Shown: positions 10,081 to 21,485, counted from the first letter of the stretch. The stretch is DNA of 44,426 bases from Mycoplasma phocimorsus (GCF_030077875.1 NZ_JASEJT010000008.1:1-44426); one strand, 5' to 3'. Program-made: numbers and translations. Notes: generated from the sequence alone by a model not told the origin.

Positions 10081-10801
10081 AATGATAAATTTAAAATTTG
10101 GATATAACGAAACATCATTATTTTTACCATTTAATTATACTTTTAAACAAGGAGAAATGGTTGCTATTGTGGGAAATTCAGGTATTGGTAAAACAACATT
10201 TTTAAAAACGCTATGCGGATTTATAAAACCAATAAGTGGTCAAGTTAAAATATGTGGTTTAGATATTAATTTAAAAAATAATAGAAAAAAAATATCAAAA
10301 ATAATTGGGTTTTTAACACAAGAAAATTCTTTGATAGAATTTGAAAACGTATTTAATAACTTATATAGAGAAACCAATTTAAATGAAAAATTTTTAAACA
10401 GAATGTTAGGTATTGTTTCAAAAAATAATCAAAAAAAGATTATTGATGTTTTAACATCGTTAAATATTAGCGATAAAATATTAACAAGAATTGACGAACT
10501 TAGCGGCGGTCAAAAACAAAGAGTTAATATTGCCAGAATTTTATTAAATAATAATAAAATAATATTAGCAGATGAGCCTACAAGTAACTTAGATTTAAAA
10601 TCCGCAGCATCAATTATTGATATTCTTTTCAATATAAAAAAGTTTAAAACAATATTTATTGTTATTCATAATATTCATTTATTAAGTGATAAATTCGATA
10701 AAGTTATATTTTTTGAAAATAACAAAATTAACATAATAGAAAAAGTGAATACAAAAATCATTAATGAATTAAAAAGAAAAATGGAAGATTATTTTGAATA
10801 A
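10067..10801 (+). CDS. ABC transporter ATP-binding protein (P29-type)
   Basis: The 244-residue ATPase of the CypI importer, matching the P29 protein length. Walker A GNSGIGKTT is at residues 36-44, the signature LSGGQ at 145-149 and Walker B IILADEPTS with Asp169 and Glu170. An H-loop follows at IVIHNIHLL. It energises import through the neighbouring permease on the cytoplasmic face. It overlaps the lipoprotein gene by 14 nt and the permease start by 8 nt, which implies coupled translation of the three subunits in one riboswitch-controlled message. Confidence 0.93.
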   Translation: METIKMINLKFGYNETSLFLPFNYTFKQGEMVAIVGNSGIGKTTFLKTLCGFIKPISGQVKICGLDINLKNNRKKISKIIGFLTQENSLIEFENVFNNLYRETNLNEKFLNRMLGIVSKNNQKKIIDVLTSLNISDKILTRIDELSGGQKQRVNIARILLNNNKIILADEPTSNLDLKSAASIIDILFNIKKFKTIFIVIHNIHLLSDKFDKVIFFENNKINIIEKVNTKIINELKRKMEDYFE

Positions 10802-12422
10802 TTTATCGAGTTTTTTTAAAAAGAAGATAACAAAAAGAATTTTAATTTATTTTTTCTGAATAATTTTTTTAACTTTATTGTTTATTCAAAATTGATCTAT
10901 AAATATTGATGGATTCAAACAATTTAAGAATAATATAATTAAACTTTTTAATCCCACCAATTTAAGTACATATACTGACATCAAACAAACTTCAAGTCTT
11001 TTTGTTATTAGTATTTCATTTCTTTGAATAAGCATTAAGTATACACTTATTGGAACATTCTTAGGGTTTATTTTAGCAATATTAACTTCATTTATGTCTT
11101 CAGTATTTTTAGAACATAAATTTATTAAAACTCCAATTAAAATATTAATTTTAATAATTCATTCTATTCCAGAACTTCTTTATATTTATTTATTTTCATC
11201 AATATTTAGTTCATACTTAGCTTTATGCTTTATCATGTTCTTTTTTTCATGGATTTGAATTCATAAATATTTGTTAGAAATTTTAAATACAATTGATTTA
11301 AAATTATATAATAATAGCAATTTACAAGGCAATTCTAAAATTAAATCATTTTTTATAAAAATTTATCCCATTATAAAAAACAGATATTTTGAACGGTTTT
11401 TATATTCTTTTGAATCTAATTTAAGATGGGGCTCAATTATTGCTTTAACAGGATTGCCCGGTATTGCACTTTTAATTAAGTACGCTCAAGAATCAACAAC
11501 AACATTTAATCAATTTTTAATACCTGCCTTAATTCTTAGCGCATTTTTGCTAATGCTAGAATTAATTAATATTATTTTTAAAAAATTATTATTTGAGAAT
11601 AAAACAAAAATATATAAACAAAATAAAACAATTTATGATTTTAGAATTTTAATTGTAAAAATAATTTTTGTTTTATTAGTCATTTTTTCAATTTATACAC
11701 TTTATCAACTGGATTTCAGACTAATTTATTCGCAAAATTTAATAAACAAGTTAAAGCAGATGTTTGTTATTAATTTTAATGTATTTAATATTAGAAATAA
11801 ATTAGAAGATAACATATATTATTCGTTACTACAATCTATTAGTTTTTCATTGCTTTGTGCCACTTTTTCAATATGTTTTTCGCTGTTTTGAATTAGATTT
11901 TCTAACTTACATCTTAATAAAAAACCTTTATATCTAACATTAAGATTTTTAAATACTTTATTTAGATCACTGCCTGTCATAATTATCTTTTTTATATTAA
12001 ATCCATTATTTATTAATTCTATTTTGCTATTAATTTTTACAATTTCGTTTCACAAATCGCTTTCAATATCAAAACAAATTATTCAGTCAATTGATTCAAT
12101 TGATAAAAATATTATTAATAATTTAAAAATGCAAATGCGCTCTAATAATTGAATTTTTAATAAATATATATTTAAAAAATTTAAAAATGAATTTTTATCA
12201 GTTTTTCTAATATTAATAGAACTATCATTTCGTTATTCTATTTCTTATTCAATAATTGCATCAAATGATTTGATTATTGGAACAAAAATATCAAATATAT
12301 TTAATGAAAAAATTTGTGATATCTCTTTATATACACCATATATTTGAAGTTCATTTTTTACAATTATTAGTTTAAATATGATGAGTTATAAGCTCAATAT
12401 AAACAAAACAAAATATATGTAA
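10794..12422 (+). CDS. ABC transporter permease (P69-type)
   Basis: A 542-residue, strongly hydrophobic protein with two halves, each resembling a binding-protein-dependent permease domain, as in P69 of the P37-P29-P69 systems. The likely start is TTG at 10794, preceded by GGAAG and overlapping the ATPase stop; no ATG fits nearby. Hydrophobic helices run through both halves, separated by a charged loop around residues 300-360. Many Trp codons are UGA. It forms the membrane channel for the substrate delivered by CypI. The two-domain fused layout is normal for this family. Confidence 0.88.
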
Positions 12423-12490
12423 AAATTTAAATACATAAAAAACAATTAAATAAAAGCAGTAAAACAGAACAAAAAAGATCTCTTTAATAA

Positions 12491-12570
12491 GTGTTGTTTA
12501 TACCATAAATATGTTATAGAGAAGTTAAATTGTCTAGGCATTTTGATCTCCTATAACATACAAATAACAC
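12491..12570. other. Long imperfect hairpin after the CypI operon
   Basis: ATGTTATAG (12511-12519) and CTATAACAT (12551-12559) form a 9-bp stem, extended outward by GTGTT and AACAC. There is no T tail on either side. It may be a structured mRNA end or the remnant of an IS end, since the IS1634 relic starts about 50 bases further on. Confidence 0.35.
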
Positions 12571-12620
12571 AAAAAAATACTCCATAAAAGAATGCCATTT
12601 TTCTGTCCCAATCTACAGTT

Positions 12621-13526
12621 ATTAATTATAACACTTTTATTCCATTTATTATTGAAATTGAAAGACATACGATCTTAAAAAAGTAATAATAATTGCCGAT
12701 AAAGGCATGCCAATTAACAGAAATATAAAGTTTTTAAAGGCAAATGATATAGATTTTATTATTTCTTACCGTTTAAAAACCTCTTCAAAAGAATTTAAAA
12801 AATTTGCACTTGATGAGACCGCATATAAACAAATTAATTTAAGCGTGCAATATATAAAGAATATGAATATAACTATTACTAAAATAGTAAAAGAGTTAAT
12901 AAAAATATTCGAAGAAGAATTATTGCATATAACATTTCTCAGGCTAAAAAAGATAAAGAAGATTGTAGAAATTTAATCAATAATTTTACTAAAAATAAAA
13001 CTCAAAAGGTATTGTTACTGCCAATAATATTATTGGAATTAAGAAGTATAAATTTTATAAAAAAATTGGAAAATGGAATTTACTTTAGATTACAACAAAA
13101 TTTTAGAAGATGAAAAATTTGATGGATATTATGTTTATGAAACTTCTAGAATGGACTTAAAAGCAAATGATATTATTGAAATTTATCATAAACAATGACA
13201 AATTGAAAAAAACTTTAGAACACTAAAAATGCTCTAAAAATTAGACCTGTTTACATCTGAACAGATAAGCACATTAAAGGTTATTTTATACTTAACTTTA
13301 TTACATTAATTATTTTAAAGTATTTTATCTTTATTATTAATAAATTATATAAAGACAAAGGAATAACAAAAAAATGACTAATGATAAATTTATAATGACG
13401 CTTAATTTAAAACAAACACTAGTAAAAATGATAGGTGAAAAAATAATAGAAAAAACTATTTGACCAAACGAATATGAAAAAGTAAAATTACTATATAGCA
13501 ATATTCAAAAATCATTAAAATGGTAG
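12621..13526 (+). pseudogene. IS1634-type transposase relic
   Basis: Segments of an IS1634-family DDE transposase appear in different frames. TFIPFIIEIERHTI comes first, then after a shift KKVIIIADKGMPINRNIKFLKANDIDFIISYRLK. Further on are ISQAKKDKEDCRNLINNFTKNK, YKFYKKIGKWNLL/EFTLDYNKILEDEKFDGYYVYET and IYHKQWQIEKNFRTLKM with the C-terminal Glu region. The last part ends RPVYIWTDKHIKGYFILNFITLIILKYF. At least three frameshifts and internal stops break it, and most of the N-terminal half is missing. It is not expected to be active. Confidence 0.85.
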
Positions 13527-13533
13527 TAATTTT

Positions 13534-13585
13534 AATAAAAACTCAAATACAGGCTTTTCAATTGCCGCATTTGAGTTTTATTAAA
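13534..13585. terminator. Hairpin after the IS1634 relic
   Basis: The arms AAAACTCAAAT and ATTTGAGTTTT enclose about 25 nt and are flanked by AT-rich sequence on both sides. It resembles the terminator at 42034-42076, which uses the same arm sequence, so this arm motif recurs as a terminator in the genome. Confidence 0.5.
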
Positions 13586-13807
13586 ACCTGGAAAGGCAAG
13601 CTATCCTAGTTTAATTAAAATCGTGTTTTTATTTATATATACTATTTTGAAATAAAAAAGTTTATACTTTATATATTAAATATAAACAAAAATATCAACA
13701 ATACATTATTTTACATCAAGCTATCTTGGCGTGAGTAAGAACATGTTTAATGGTGATATTTTTTATATTTAAACGGCATTGCTTTTATTTAATTATTATT
13801 TTTAAAA
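13586..13807. other. Intergenic region with a long-loop hairpin
   Basis: No gene is visible. On the minus strand AAAAATATCA (about 13761-13752) and TGATATTTTT (about 13697-13688) could close a loop of some 50 nt with a T-rich tail. This could act as a terminator for the C1 protease gene that ends at 13808. CAAGCTATC occurs twice (near 13593 and 13723); its meaning is unknown. Confidence 0.35.
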
Positions 13808-15931
13808 TTAAATAAAGAATTTTGCAATTATCCCACTTAAAATTGTTATAAAACCTGTAATTGATGTTCAAATTGCTGCATTTTTAATTTCTGAATAATT
13901 GTTGTTATTTGAAGGAATAGGTTTATAATTTTTTGTTTGTTGCTGTTTAATTGTTTTTTGAGTTTTTAGTGGTTTGTTATAATAATTAGGTCAACTTCAG
14001 CTATTGTTATTATATGAACCGCTGAATGAAGTAGAATATTCTACTTCTGGAGAAATAGTTTTTTTAGAAACTTCTATTATATCTTGTTTATTTTCTTTTT
14101 CTTGGCTTTTTATAACTTTAACGGTTATAGGAATATTGTTAGTAAAGTATTTTTCTTCAATACCAGAGTAAGTTAAAGTAACTTGAGTTTCGCCACTATT
14201 TAAGGTTTTGTTTTCTGCTGTTCAACCAGGATTTAATTGTATTTGTGAAGCATTTTTAATATCATTATTTACATAAATTATATTTTCTGGATTATATTTG
14301 TGTAAATCACCACGTTTAATTGTTAAAAATATTGAATTTTTGCCTTTATAATCGCCAATTCCTTCAATAATTATTTTTGTATAACCTACATTTGATTCAA
14401 TATGATAAAAACCTTTGTCCCCATCATAAACTTCTTCAGCTGATAATTTATAGTCTTTATTAAGAATTAATTTTTCTTTTCTAAAATTATTTTCATAATA
14501 AACTTCAACTAGTGAGTTATTAATTTTTTCTCCCGCCTTATATTTATAATCTTTTAGCTTAATTTCAGCATATTGTAAATCTTTTTCTGATTGCTGACTA
14601 TTTGTTATATATCACTCCTCAGTAAATGCCTTAATTCTTGCAACAGCACCATTGTGTGCCTTTTGACTATTAATTCATTTACCATTATCTTCAATATAAC
14701 TAAAATCATTTTGTGAATTTAGTTCATCACCGAAACGCAATTTTGCTCCATTTGAAGGATTTTTAATTTCTGCCACAATAATAAATCATTCGCCTTGCCT
14801 AAGATCAATATCTTGACCTAGTTCTATTGTCCTTAAACCACCATGATCAAATTTTTGATTTTTTGTTGTAATAAGTTGCCCTAAAGTTAAGTTACGTGGA
14901 TTAGCATCATTGTTTCCGCGATATATTTTAACTTCAATTTCAACGTTGTCGCCTTCAATACCAACATTGACTGCTTTTAGTTTTTCTTTAGTGTTATATT
15001 TTGCTCCTTTAGCTTGAAAACTAACTGCTGCTTTTGTAAAATTGTGACCCAACACATCTTGATATGATCCATCATAATAATAATTATTTGTATATGTTGA
15101 TCTTGAAATAAAATCTAAAGTAAACAGGTCTCTCATGTTTGCATCATATGAAACATAGAAATAACCATTTAAGCCCCAATTTGTTCCTCAGCTATTTTTA
15201 ACAATTCAGCCACCATTTTGTTTTGTTCCTGAACCAAATTTGCTTGCTTCAATAGTATCATCTCATCCAACAATTGTAGCAACATGGCCTTTATCGGCTG
15301 ATGTTGTATATAAACTAGGATTATAATAAGTATCTGCCATTTGTGAAGGAATAGTATCAAATGATAAAGAAACAGCACCTTTATCTAAAATTGCTTTTTT
15401 AACTTGTTCTTTCACATTTTCTTTTTTATGATCAATAATAATTAAATCTTTTAAAACGTAATTTTCTAAGTTGTTATTTTCTTGTCAATCATTACTTTCT
15501 TTTTTTAATTTGTTTCATTGCATTAATGAAACACCAGCAAATGTAGAAGTTGAACCTGTTGATTTTCAATTATAATATTTATATGTATCAAAATCTGTAT
15601 TATGTAACTTATCTTGATATTCGCTTCTGTTTAAAGTGTTGTAAGCTATATTTAACTCTGATAAATCTAGCGTATCTCGCGAAAGATATAATTTATTTTT
15701 TAATATATTCGCTTCTGCCACAGCTATTGTTGAAAAAGCTCAACAAATACCATCCTCATATTGATTTTTAACAGATGTTATATATCAATGGTGCGGATTG
15801 TTTTCTTCACGAGGATCAAATTTCAAGTCCTTTAAATGTTCTTTTTCTATGTTAGCTTGAGAAACTAATGCAGCTGGTAGAAAAAGAGTTGGTGAAAGAC
15901 CTAAAATTGATAATAGTAGTTTTTTCTTCAT
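13808..15931 (-). CDS. Exported papain-like (C1) cysteine protease
   Basis: A 707-residue protein starting at 15931 after AAGGAG. A signal peptide (MKKKLLLSILGLSPTLFLPAALVSQA) without lipobox Cys is followed by a papain-fold catalytic domain. This shows Gln57 (oxyanion hole) in SVKNQ, Cys63 in GICWAFS, His216 in KGHVATIVGWDD and Asn246 in WIVKNSWG. A beta-rich region follows, including LKAVNVGIEGDNVEIEVKIYRG, and then repeat-like sections. The C-terminus ends in one hydrophobic segment (ITGFITILSGIIAKFFI), which suggests a membrane-anchored, outward-facing enzyme. UGA encodes Trp in several motifs. It is a clear paralogue of the protein at 24278-26203. Substrate unknown; host proteins are plausible. 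Confidence 0.9.
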
Positions 15932-16559
15932 GGAGATCTCCTTTTATTTTTATATTTATTTATATTTAATTAAATACTAATTAATACAAATTTATAATAA
16001 AAAATTAAATATATTATTATAATAGCTTAAAAGTTTATTTAAATTTGCTTTTTTGCTATTTAAAAACTTTTCATTCAATGTAAAATTATTTATTTTTTAC
16101 ATTTTATTAATTTTTTAAAAAACAAAAAAATTTTTTTATTATAACGTTCAAAATTTGAAAAATGTGGCATTATTTTTACTTTAGCTTAAAAACTTGTGTT
16201 TAAGTCTAAGACAAAAAAATAACATCCGCAATTTTATGATCACTTTTTATTTAAAAGAAATAATGCTTAAAAATTTAACAAAAAATGAATATTGTAAGAT
16301 TTTTTATAAGTCAACAACAAATAATTGAAAGCAAATTTAAAAAAATTTACAGTTATAGGCCTAAGTTTTACTGTTATAATTTTATGCTAGTAATAGCTGT
16401 AATAAAACGAATTATTTTATAATTTAATTTTAAAATGAAATTTTTATTAATGAAAAATAACTTTATTTTAAATAGCAAAAAAATCTAAAACTAGTTAACA
16501 AAGAAATTGATACTATTGATCCATATTAATTATGAAATGCCTAAATGAAAAAAAGAAGA
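15932..16559. other. AT-rich intergenic region
   Basis: It contains the upstream region of the minus-strand C1 protease and AT-rich sequence with no supported gene, RNA or repeat. Its right end merges into the IS3-type relic. Confidence 0.5.
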
Positions 16560-17400
16560 TAGGTTGTTAAGTGGCATTCCAAGTTAATAAAAGAAATGGA
16601 AAAACCTTTAAAAAAGAAGAAAGTGGCTAAAATAAAAAATAGCCAATTTACCGCATCAAAACTATTTTATGTAACTTGCCAGACAATTAGCAAATTGAGA
16701 AAAAGAACAGCAAAAATTATGACAAATTATTTTAAAAATAAGTAAATAATATTATAAAAGAAGCGTTTTTAAAAATAAAACTTTTTATAGTAGAAGGTTT
16801 TTAAGTACATTTATTGTTCAAAAGTATAATATTTTTATCAATTATTGCACTTTAGAATATATTTTAACTTGTCTTGATTTTAAATATAAGATAAGAACAA
16901 AGAAAAAAACAAAGCAAATTAAAAAATACAACCGTCAAAATTTTAAATATTATAAATAGAGATTATAATGATTTATTAAACAGAAACATTTATGCAACTG
17001 ATGTTACTTATATTAAATCGACAAAGAATATAAAATAAAATCACATTTTTCTATCTGCAACTATAAATCATAAAACTAAATAAATTGTTAGCTGAAGCTA
17101 TCAATTAAAAATGATTTAAATCTTGTTTTTTATAATGTTAAAGACTTATTAAAAATAACAAATGGCGAAAAATTTATTATTCATTCTGATCATAGGTTTC
17201 AATACATTAGCAAAATATATATTGATGAAATAAGAAGCAATAATGGAGAAGTATCATTCTAAAAAGTTAGCAATTTACTAGATAATCGTGAAATTGAATA
17301 TTGATTTTCAATATTTAAAACAAAATTTTTAAAATTTAAAGATCTAAGCAATCTGGCATTTAAACAATTTGAAAAAAATCAGCAAGTTTGTTAATTGATA
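16560..17400 (+). pseudogene. IS3-family transposase relic
   Basis: Fragments of the IS3 OrfB integrase core remain: INRDYNDLLNRNIYATDVTYIKS (first Asp), VSWKLSIKNDLNLVFYNVKDLL, FIIHSDHRFQYIS (second Asp) and NREIEYWFSIFKTKF (Glu). They are broken by many stops and frame changes, and the upstream half is barely recognisable. This is the most decayed of the three transposase relics in the window. Confidence 0.75.
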
Positions 17401-17494
17401 TAATAATTAAAGAATTTAAAGCAATTTAAAATAAAAAATACTACAACAAGCTGTTATAGTTTCATTTAGGCTAATTCATAAAACATTTTGTGAA

Positions 17495-18373
17495 TTAGTT
17501 ATTAAGTTTAGCATATTTTTTTAATATATTTTCAAGACAGTATTTAGTTATATATTCCTGATCTTTAAAATTTTTAATTTTTAGCTTTAAATTTGTTTCT
17601 AAAAAATTAAAGTTTATATTATAGATTAGTTGTGCTAGATACTTATATTGATTAGCTTTATCTTTATCTGTTAAAAATTTTTCTTGTTGTGATTTAGTTA
17701 ATTCATTAATATGAAGATAAATATTAGCTAATGAACCATATTTATTTAATAATTTAATAGCTGTAGTTGGCCCTATGCCTTTTATTCCAGGCAAATTATC
17801 AGAAGAATCGCCAGCAATAGCCTTGAAATCAACAATTTGATCTCCATTAATACCAAAATAATCATAAAAATTGTTACTATTTAAATGCAAATATTCTTTA
17901 TTTTTTGGATTTTTAAAAAATATTTCAACATTTTTGTATTCTAACATTTGATACATATCTTTATCTGAACTATAAATATAAATTCGATCATTTTCATCAA
18001 ATAGTTTATAAGTTGAGGCAATAATATCATCCGCCTCAAATCCTGGTATTTCACAACATTTAATATTTAATCCTTTTAATATAACTTTAATATCATCAAA
18101 TTGATGAAATATTGAAATATCAACATCGCCTCTACCCGCCTTATATTGATCATAGGCATTATGTCTAAAAGTTTTAGCATGTGAATCAAAAGCAATTAAA
18201 AGATGAGTAGGATTTATATATTCAATAATAGAAATTAATGTGCTTAAAAACACGCGAACGCCGCCGATATGAATTCCATTATAAATCCATTGATTTGCTC
18301 CGGGTCTATTTGTGGCGTGAAACGATTTAAACATCATTAAATTACCATCAATAAGTAATACTTTTTTTTCCAT
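17495..18373 (-). CDS. 5'-3' exonuclease (free-standing PolA N-domain type)
   Basis: A 292-residue flap/5'-3' exonuclease of the FEN type, which removes RNA primers and 5' flaps at the replication fork. Metal-binding acidic motifs are visible in LLIDGNLMMFKSFHA, FEADDIIAS, YIYSSDKDMYQ and AIAGDSSDNLPGIKGIGPTTAIKLL, the last running into the helix-hairpin-helix. No polymerase domain follows, as is usual in mollicutes. Its ATG shares one base with the TAA of dnaE (TAATG), with GGAGAA just upstream, so it is translationally coupled to the polymerase. A hairpin at 17471-17498 overlaps the stop but lacks a T tail. Confidence 0.93.
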   Translation of the reverse strand: MEKKVLLIDGNLMMFKSFHATNRPGANQWIYNGIHIGGVRVFLSTLISIIEYINPTHLLIAFDSHAKTFRHNAYDQYKAGRGDVDISIFHQFDDIKVILKGLNIKCCEIPGFEADDIIASTYKLFDENDRIYIYSSDKDMYQMLEYKNVEIFFKNPKNKEYLHLNSNNFYDYFGINGDQIVDFKAIAGDSSDNLPGIKGIGPTTAIKLLNKYGSLANIYLHINELTKSQQEKFLTDKDKANQYKYLAQLIYNINFNFLETNLKLKIKNFKDQEYITKYCLENILKKYAKLNN

Positions 18374-21303
18374 TATTCTCCTAATTTATTTAATATTTTT
18401 GTTACTTTATAATTATTATTTATTGTTTTAATTATTTCAACTTCATAGTATTTGCCGACAATAAATTTTCCGCTCATTAATGTATTTTCAGAAACCCAAA
18501 ATTTGCCATCTTTGTAACCATCAAAAAATTCAATATTTTCAAGACTAATACCAGTTTTAGTTCTTCTTTTGTTTACTTTTATTATTTGAATTATCATTCT
18601 ATAAGCAACATCATAAGACATTTGTTCAACGCCTGTTTTATTTTGATATTTAAAGTTTCTAATTCTTAAATCATCAGAAATTACATCGCCAAAATATTTT
18701 TTTTGAAACTTTCTAAAAGCTTCATCATCTTCTTCAACTTTTTTTCAAATAATATGGTTAGCTGTATATTCATCATTGTCAAGAAATTCATCAATACCTT
18801 TTTGAAATATTTCTGATGATTTTTTTAATTCAGAAACAGAATTAAAAGCATTTAATAATGTTTGTACATTACCAAATATTCTAAGTGAATTTGATTCAAT
18901 TAATTTTTGAATATTACTATTGCCAACATTCTCATTTAAACAGCCTGCCAAAAATCAAGGACCACTTGACATATATTTTGAATTAGAAAATACAGGTTTT
19001 AACTTATTAACTGCCGAAACCCCTATCCCTTTTGCAAAGGTTAAAGGAAGAAAAAGTTTATTATTTTTTCACATTACTGAAGTAGTTGTGTTTTCAATTG
19101 ATGGCAATTCAATAATAAGATTATTTTGTTTTGCTTCTTTAATTTGCAATCTTACTTTATCTTGTGATGATAAAAATGAATTAATTAAACTTCCATAAAA
19201 TAAAGCAGGATATTTTGATTTATAATAGGCCATTTTTAAAGCTATAAAAGCATAAGAAACGGCATGAGATTTATTAAATCCATAGTCAGCAAAATGACCA
19301 ATTTGTGCAAAAATATCATTAGCCATTCTTGATTCATATCCATTTTTAATTGCACCTGAAATAAATTTTTCTCTAACTTCTTCAAGAAGCTCATGTTTTT
19401 TCTTACTCATCGCTCTTCTTAAAATGTCAGCTTCTGACAGAGACATTCCAGCAATCTTTTGACAAATTTCCATTATTTGTTCTTGATAAATGATTACTCC
19501 ATGAGTTTCATTTAAAATTGAATCATAAATAGGATTTAATGTTTTTAATTGATCTTGTTTATTTTTGAATTTAATATATTTTGGAATATTTTCCATTGGT
19601 CCAGGCCTAAATAGCGAAATAATGTCATATAAATCTGAAAAAGTATTTACACCAACTTTTTTAAGGCATTTAGTCATCCCAACAGATTCAAGTTGAAATA
19701 TTCCAAGTGTTCAGCCTTTATTTAACATAGCATAAGTGTTTTGCAAATTTCAATCAGGATTAAATTCTTCTTTTATTCCCATAGCTTGCAATGTTTTTTC
19801 TATTTCAGCAATAATTGTTAAATTTTTTAATCCTAAAAGATCAATTTTAATTAATCCATATTCTTCAAGATAATCCATACTTATTTGTGTTTGTGGATAT
19901 TGATTATCTTGATTTACCCATAAAGGTGTTTTTTCAATTAAAGGTTTATCATTAAGAATAATACCAGCAGCATGAGTAGAAATTTGCCGAGGTCGATCAG
20001 CTAATTGTACAGCAATTTCTTTCACAATTTCTCATTTTAAAACATACTTACTATTTTTAATTGCTATATTAAATTGTGTATATTTATTAATTTCATTTGC
20101 ATTAACTTCAGCCGGAAGTTGAGCCAAAATTGCATTAACTTCGGGAACAGGAATATCTTCATTTCTAGCTATATCTCTAAGAGCAGACTTAAGTCCAAAA
20201 GTTTGATAAGTTGTTATTAAAGAAAATTTATCATGGCCATATTTATTATATAAATAATTTAAAACATCATTTCGTTTTGTATCTTGAATATCAATATCAA
20301 TATCTGGCATTGTTGCTCTTTGTTCATTTAAAAATCTTTCAAAAATTAGTCCATATTTGAGTGGGTTAATTTCAGTAATGCCACATAAAAAAGATACAAT
20401 TGAACCAGCAGCACTTCCCCGCCCTGGCCCTATTTCAATTTTATCTGGTCTATTTTTTGAATAGTTAACTAAATCATGAATAATTAAAAAGTAATCAGAA
20501 AAATTAAGCTTTTCAATGACATTTAATTCATGTTCAAGTCTTGATACAGCTTGCGAATAATTAGAAAACTCATTTTTTTTCTTTTTAAGTTCTTGAGAAG
20601 TTATATATCTTAAGTATTCGCTACTACTCATATTTAATGAATTTACAAACTTAGGAAGTTCAAAAGAAACATCTTCCTTTTCATAAACGCATTTTTTAGC
20701 TATCTTTTTTGTTCTTTCAATAATTTGATCAGGATATTCACATTTAAATTCAAAGTTTTTTGCATTTTTATTGTCATTAATACCTTTGATTTTTCTAATA
20801 TTTTGTAATAATTTTTGATCAGAAACTTTTAAAGTGATATTTTCAAAAAGCACAATAGCATGAGAATCATTTTCATCTAATGAGTTATAAAAATAATTAT
20901 CTAAATTTTTTAAATTTGGAAGGAATCCCGTTTTTGCCTTAAATCCATCAGAAGGATGATCTAAAATATAAAAAAAGTCTTTATCAATTTCATTAATTTC
21001 AATTTTTTGATTTTTTGATTTTTTTAAACTTAATTCGCTTAAGTATTTAAATGCCTCTTTATTTTTAGGCAAAAGTATAAATCTATAGTCTTCAACATCA
21101 AGATCAATTCCAATAATTGGATTAATATTATTTTTAATACAAAGCTTAATAAAAAGAGCCATTGAAAACATTGAATTTCTTTCAGTAATAGCAAGAAATT
21201 TCTGTTTTTTTTCAACAGCCAATTCTACAAGTTCTTCAATTCTTATTGTTGATTCTAAAAATGTATATTCTGAGTTTGTATGTAAATTAATAAATTGTTT
21301 CAT
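18373..21303 (-). CDS. dnaE: DNA polymerase III alpha subunit, DnaE type
   Basis: A 976-residue family C polymerase read with UGA as Trp at several sites. The N-terminal PHP-like domain starts FINLHTNSEYTFLES. The polymerase core shows IGPGRGSAAGSIVSFLCGI and the catalytic MPDIDIDIQD. Further on are QISTHAAGIIL and NKSHAVSYAFIALKMAYYKSKYP. It is shorter than E. coli DnaE and has a small C-terminal extension. DnaE3-like polymerases in low-GC Gram-positives work beside PolC in primer extension on the lagging strand, and the linked 5'-3' exonuclease fits that role. The start at 21303 has no ribosome-binding site, and TATAAT lies only 9 nt upstream, so the message may be nearly leaderless. Confidence 0.95.
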
Positions 21304-21312
21304 ATTAATATA

Positions 21313-21318
21313 ATTATA
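21313..21318 (-). promoter_or_regulatory. -10 box of dnaE
   Basis: TATAAT on the minus strand is separated from the ATG by 9 bases. With normal spacing, transcription would start within about 3 nt of the start codon. Confidence 0.5.
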
Positions 21319-21386
21319 TAGAGTTTGGTTAAATTTAATTTGTAGTATTTAAGTTTGTTTAACTTTATTCTTAAAAAAATAAAAAA

Positions 21387-21485
21387 AGCGGCTCCCTATT
21401 TTCCCATCTCTGGTATCGTCGGCGTAAAAGAGCTTAACTACTGAGTTCGGAATGGAATCAGGTGGACCTCTTTGCTATAACCACT
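21387..21485 (-). rRNA. rrf: 5S ribosomal RNA, copy 1
   Basis: The minus strand begins AGTGGTTATAGCAAAGAGG, holds the 5S landmarks CCGAACTCAG and AGTTAAG, and ends GGGAGCCGCT before a T run. Helix I pairs AGTGGTT with AGCCGCT. TATAAT sits at 21500-21495, 9 nt upstream. It is identical to copy 3 across the gene. No 16S or 23S rRNA lies nearby. The exact mature ends may differ by a few bases. Confidence 0.95.

Noticed and set aside
13586-13770. A possible second riboswitch in the hairpin region downstream of the C1 protease.
   Set aside because: No conserved motif of a known class was recognised, and the position fits a 3' end better than a leader.
17471-17498. A 13-bp hairpin at the end of the exonuclease gene as a terminator.
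   Set aside because: It overlaps the stop codon and has no T tract on the minus strand, so termination is doubtful.
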